64,000 nt of DNA from Akebia trifoliata (taxonomy: Eukaryota > Streptophyta > Magnoliopsida > Ranunculales > Lardizabalaceae). Both the position numbers and the translations under genes were made by a program. How positions within the stretch are numbered: position 1 is the stretch's first letter; each line of letters begins with the position of its first letter. The notes below the pieces were generated by a model that searched no databases, had not been told where the DNA came from, and saw only the letters and a list, made by a program, of their open reading frames with translations. Below are positions 60,593-64,000 of this stretch, in pieces. The stretch spans positions 21,137,021-21,201,020 of the forward strand of contig CM030718.1 of NCBI GenBank assembly GCA_017979445.1. Reading direction: 5' to 3'.

Positions 60593-62495
60593 TGCAGATG
60601 CGTGATTTTTTATTTTTAAAGATCACTTCTACGAAATTTTGGAGTCGCTACCATTCATTTTCATAAAAGGGTGTGAAAGGTCACCCGAGGTACATTTTTA
60701 GAAAAAAGTATTATTTTTTACATTTATTAACTCTCGTACGGATAAGATACCGATTTACCTAAGATCGAGGTAAATAATCTGATTAAAAAAAGGGAACATG
60801 TTAAGCACCCATTTTTCTCCAACCATTGGTGGTAACCTCAAAATTTTTTGGTTATTTCAAAATAAATAACATAAAAAATTGTTTGGTTGACAATGTGAAC
60901 CCTAAAAAAGGATTTATTTTCAGCTCAGATTATAGGATCTAGTCTTGGGAATAACATATGTTTTTTAAAAGTGTTGGCTAATGGTTATGGGTTCATTCTC
61001 ATGAGTTGAGAATGACCCGAATATCGATCGCTTCAAAATAAGTTGGAGGGTTTAAAACGATTTTCTTTTGAGCGTGGTTACAACCCTTATCCTTTCAATA
61101 AAATCGAAGTCCGATTTACCAGAAATAGGGGAGGGGGAGCATCACATCTTAAGTCTTTCTAAAAAAATTAAAAAGGTGAGGGGAAAAGTAAAAGAGGGAT
61201 ATGGAGAGGGGGGAGAAAGGGAAGGAAAGGTATGTTTTCGTTTAACCCACATTGATGTCTTAACTTGTTCTTTCTTTTTTTTCCTTTTTATTCTTCTATG
61301 CCTTCTTAAGTCCTTAGTAGAATTAGGAGAATATTTTTTTAGATAATATGAGAATATGAGAGTGGAGTAAAAGATAGTTGAGGAAAGATCTTTTTAGTCT
61401 TAAACTTGATACCCATTTTAGAAGGTGAGGGGCGTATTTATATGTGTTGATGATTGTTTTTGAGGATAGGATAGGATGAAAAGGTATAAGAGAATGGCAT
61501 GGGGTTTGAGGGTGAGGGGTGTAAAATTTTAGGTAGGGATGAAGGTATTTGTGGAAGAGAGGTAAACAAATGATTTTTTTTATCCAAATGGTTTGGATCA
61601 TCCCCAACCAATTTGGATTGAGTGTTTGGTTGAAAGAATAATATTGAGAGTTAATTGGGATGAGAAGGTGTAGTGTTTAATTAAAAAAATGAGTTGTGTA
61701 AGGAGTTAGGCGATTACATTTTGAAAGGGTAAAGGGGATTGTGATAAGTGTAAAAAGAATATGGAGATGAAGTGTTTAGGTGAGTTGATTTGAGGGAAGG
61801 GGTATGGGGATGGGTTGAGGGTGAATGATGAAGGGAGATGTGGGTTGTGTTGTGTTAGAGAAAGGTGATGGGTTAGGTTTATGACATGGAGTGTGGAGGT
61901 GGTTTTCTTGGAGAAAAGTGATGGATTTGATTGGGTAGAATAATTTTTTAAGAGGTGAGTTGTGGTGTGGACAAATATTCATTTGATGATCAAAAGTTGA
62001 TTGATTGATGTGGATAATGGTTTGTGGGTAATGGTATATGGATTATAAGTGTTTATTTGAATTGATGTGGGCTTTAACATGTTGGACTTAGGTTTTGGGA
62101 AGGTTTTTGGTTATTTAAAATTGGTTAGGGTTTATTTTAGGATGGGATTATGAGGGTAGGTGAGTTTTTGGGTTTAGGTGATATGGAATTAGGTTTAAGC
62201 TAAGTTGGATGAGATGAGGAATATTTTCTGGAGAATTGAAGGTTTGTTGGCCATAAACAGACTTAGGATATTTTCGATTCCGAAGGTGAAATGGTGAAGG
62301 GTGGGGAAGGTGGGGGTAATGCCAAGTCTTCTTGTTTGTCTATTAGACCTTTCGGGGTTTTGGGATCCTTCGAATTTAAGCAAAATGTCACGTTTCAGTG
62401 ATTTAAGATTTTTAGGCCCGTTGGAGAATTTTATTAGAAAAGTAATATTTTTGGGTCCTTTTGAGTGGGGGCCCATTCAAATTGGGGTGTCTACA
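60593..62495 (-). mobile_element. Family B 3' LTR on the minus strand
   Basis: Plus-strand view TGCAGATGCGTG...GGGGTGTCTACA, 1903 bp. The minus-strand start TGTAGACACCCC adjoins a polypurine tract at 62496-62508, so this is a 3' LTR and the element extends beyond 64000. A TATA-like box (tatttata on the plus strand) is at 61435-61442. The inverted family blocks 'gtgtgaaaggtcacccgagg' and 'cccaaccaatttggattgag' confirm the family. The partner duplication lies outside the window. Confidence 0.8.
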
Positions 62496-62508
62496 ACTAC
62501 CCTTCTTT
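62496..62508 (-). promoter_or_regulatory. Polypurine tract of minus-strand family B element
   Basis: Minus strand AAAGAAGGGTAGT directly before TGTAGACACCCC. Confidence 0.65.
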
Positions 62509-62879
62509 GTAGGAATTGCATGCAAATAACTGCAAAGAATAGACTAAATCCCTATTTGTATGGGTCAGAAAACTTTGTCAAAAATATGATTTCAAAACAC
62601 CGAGTAAATTGATGATTTTTGTAAAAAATGGCTACCCAAGCACGAGATCTGACAGGATTTACCTTATTGATTTCTTGATCTCGTGGCACATAACTCGTTT
62701 AAGATCTTAGATTTGATAAAATTTTGATGATTTTTGAAATTTAGATGTTTTTTATTGTGCTTCGACAAATCGAAATTGAATGCATCTTGAAAGGATTTTT
62801 TATTTATTTTTTTTATTTTTTTGGTGAGAAAGTTCAATGGCTTTTGAATAAGTTGGGGTTCACACTTTCTTTGCCTAAG
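62509..62879 (-). mobile_element. 3' internal noncoding part of the minus-strand family B element
   Basis: Reverse-complement match to 2735-2880 ('gctacccaagcacgagatct', 'gcatgcaaataactgcaaag'). T-rich stretch near 62790-62825. Confidence 0.65.
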
Positions 62880-63410
62880 GTCCCATTGCAATAGGGCTTG
62901 ATCGAGATTATGTTGGGGTGTTGGGTTCCCGAATTCACTTTTTTCGTTTTGGGGAAGATGAAATGACTCCTACCATTGAGGAGTTTGAGGTATTATTGGG
63001 TCTTAAAATATTATGTGTAGTGGTTGTTTCGCCTTTACACGAGGGTTATCAAGACAAGGCTTCTGACTTCTTAGGGATAAATCGAAAGTTCTTGAAGATT
63101 CCGGATGATAGGTTGGTTTTAAAGACAATGTTTAAGTCTTTTTTGATTGAATGTCCTTCGGATCCTTTGAGGTTATTGGTTTGCTTCAATGCCCTCACTT
63201 TGATAGTGATGAGTCAACTCTTGTTTCCGGGTGGCGGAGACATCATGGACCACTCTCCCATTCATGTCATACAACAAGTCCGAGAGGGACGTTGGTTGGC
63301 TCCCATACTTCTGAGTGAGATGTTTCAATTTCTCACGGCGTGTTCGTCTGATCATAAGTAGATTTTTTGAGGATGCGCTCCACTCCTGCAGGTAAATTCC
63401 AAACTTAGCA
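62880..63410 (+). pseudogene. Antisense mobile-domain-like ORF (DUF7745/PMD type) of a gypsy element
   Basis: An open frame from about 62880 to 63361 reads GLDRDYVGVLGSRIHFFRFG, then EDEMTPTIEEFEVLLGLK, later KASDFLGINRKFLK, FKSFLIECPSD, LLVCFNALTLIVMSQLLFPG and EGRWLAPILLSEMFQFL. 'F.FG..E.TPT.EEF..LLG' is the opening signature of plant mobile-domain relatives often found in gypsy elements; the identification is by eye. The frame is antisense to the minus-strand family B element and adjoins its 3' LTR region, the mirror image of the arrangement at 1-903. A stop (63359) in this frame, continuation in a neighbouring frame (VRLIISRFFEDALHSC) and a GT-type donor (cag/gtaaat, 63391) suggest either an intron or decay. 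No product function is known. Confidence 0.55.
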
Positions 63411-63499
63411 TAACTTTACAACTTAAATTCACAAGTTTTCAAGAGTTTAGAATATTTCTCTTTTCGTAATTTGGTTCATGGATCATGTGACTTCAACTG

Positions 63500-63720
63500 A
63501 AGCCATTAACTGTTTATTTTGTGTCAATGTTGAGGAATGGTATGCCTTTGTTTGCAACCTTGATTGGCGGGACCCGTTTCCTTGTCTTGATCGGTCTCCA
63601 TGGGACGACTTACTATGTACTACTTCAGGTTCTTCAACAGTTTGACTATGATCAGGTGTACTTAATCTCAAGAATTTTAGCGAGTTGGTTGATGCTTTAT
63701 CCACCGTGAGGAGAAGTGTT
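63500..63720 (+). pseudogene. Possible downstream exon of the antisense ORF
   Basis: After an AT-rich gap, one frame gives CVNVEEWYAFVCNLDWRDPF and PCLDRSPWDDLLCTTSGSST before a stop. The Trp/Asp-rich text suits a continued mobile-domain-type protein, and an intron of about 115-130 bp would bridge it to 63391. The acceptor site is not certain. Confidence 0.35.
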
Positions 63721-64000
63721 ATTAGTATATATAGGACGTGTGGGGGCAAACTGATCTTTTCCAGTTCCACATGTCCCACTTCATTGTAGTCCTAATTCTC
63801 TTATATAAATATAAAAGAGAAGACTCATAAAAACTAACCTATTGAGACTCTCTCTAAACTTCTCTTCTAAATCTCTCTTTTTCTCTTCCAAACACTAACA
63901 GGATGCTTGAGTCGAAGAATTTTTTGGAGATCAAGAGTTTGATGACTAATGGTTCAAGAGATGAGAAACATGAGAATTGTAGGAAGAAAATCCAAGTATC
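63721..64000. other. Right edge, unassigned
   Basis: Contains 'cttatataaatataaaagag' (TATA-like) and a CT-rich tract 'gactctctctaaacttctct' followed by 'ctaacaggatgcttgag', which might be an intron end or copia LTR text. Too short to decide. Confidence 0.3.

Overview
This is a gene-poor stretch of a flowering-plant nuclear genome. The evidence is a spliced type 2 plant metallothionein gene, a nuclear-type tRNA-Lys, plant Ty3/gypsy (Tat/Ogre-type) and Ty1/copia retrotransposon debris, a PIF/Harbinger element, and AT-rich intergenic DNA. I cannot name the species. Only one intact protein gene (metallothionein, + strand, 18186-19544) and one intact RNA gene (tRNA-Lys-CTT, + strand, 13201-13273) can be supported. 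Nearly everything else is mobile DNA or its decay products, and most open frames here are chance frames in repeats.

Left part (1-8388): the 3' end of a gypsy element of 'family B' on the + strand, with an antisense plant-mobile-domain-like reading frame (1-903, minus), a polypurine tract and an LTR (2898-5020). It joins directly to the 3' internal region of a second copy (5021-7105) with its own truncated LTR (7106-7458). The second copy carries a 229-bp hAT-like MITE. From 8389 to 12393 lies a degenerate PIF/Harbinger transposon (TAA target duplication) with SANT-like and ALP1-like transposase remnants. A family B solo LTR (8625-10594, CAACT duplication) is inserted in it.

Gene part (12394-22270): tRNA-Lys, then noncoding DNA with small duplications and fold-back repeats, then the metallothionein gene with TATA box, two introns and a poly(A) signal.

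Nested block (22270-54105): a minus-strand copia remnant is split by a family A solo LTR (23579-25364, CCAAG duplication). A family B LTR (from 26822) is split by a minus-strand Tat/Ogre-like element (27878-49348, GATAC duplication, decayed pol). That element is itself split by a younger 9.7-kb plus-strand non-autonomous relative (33358-43070, GGGCG duplication, no pol, LTRs nearly identical). Another family B solo LTR (49738-53373, CACAC duplication) follows and is split by a family A solo LTR (50559-52298, CTATA duplication). The paired duplications let most insertions be ordered in time.

Right part (54106-64000): unassigned AT-rich DNA, two head-to-head decayed copia fragments (57005-58670 minus, 58690-60592 plus), and the 3' LTR of a minus-strand family B element (60593-62495) inserted in the copia RNase H region. 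Its internal region again carries an antisense mobile-domain-like frame (62880 onward, plus) that runs toward the window edge. The most notable signals are these antisense ORFs beside the 3' LTR, and the exchange of unrelated tandem repeats at one fixed slot upstream of the 3' LTR in two related elements.
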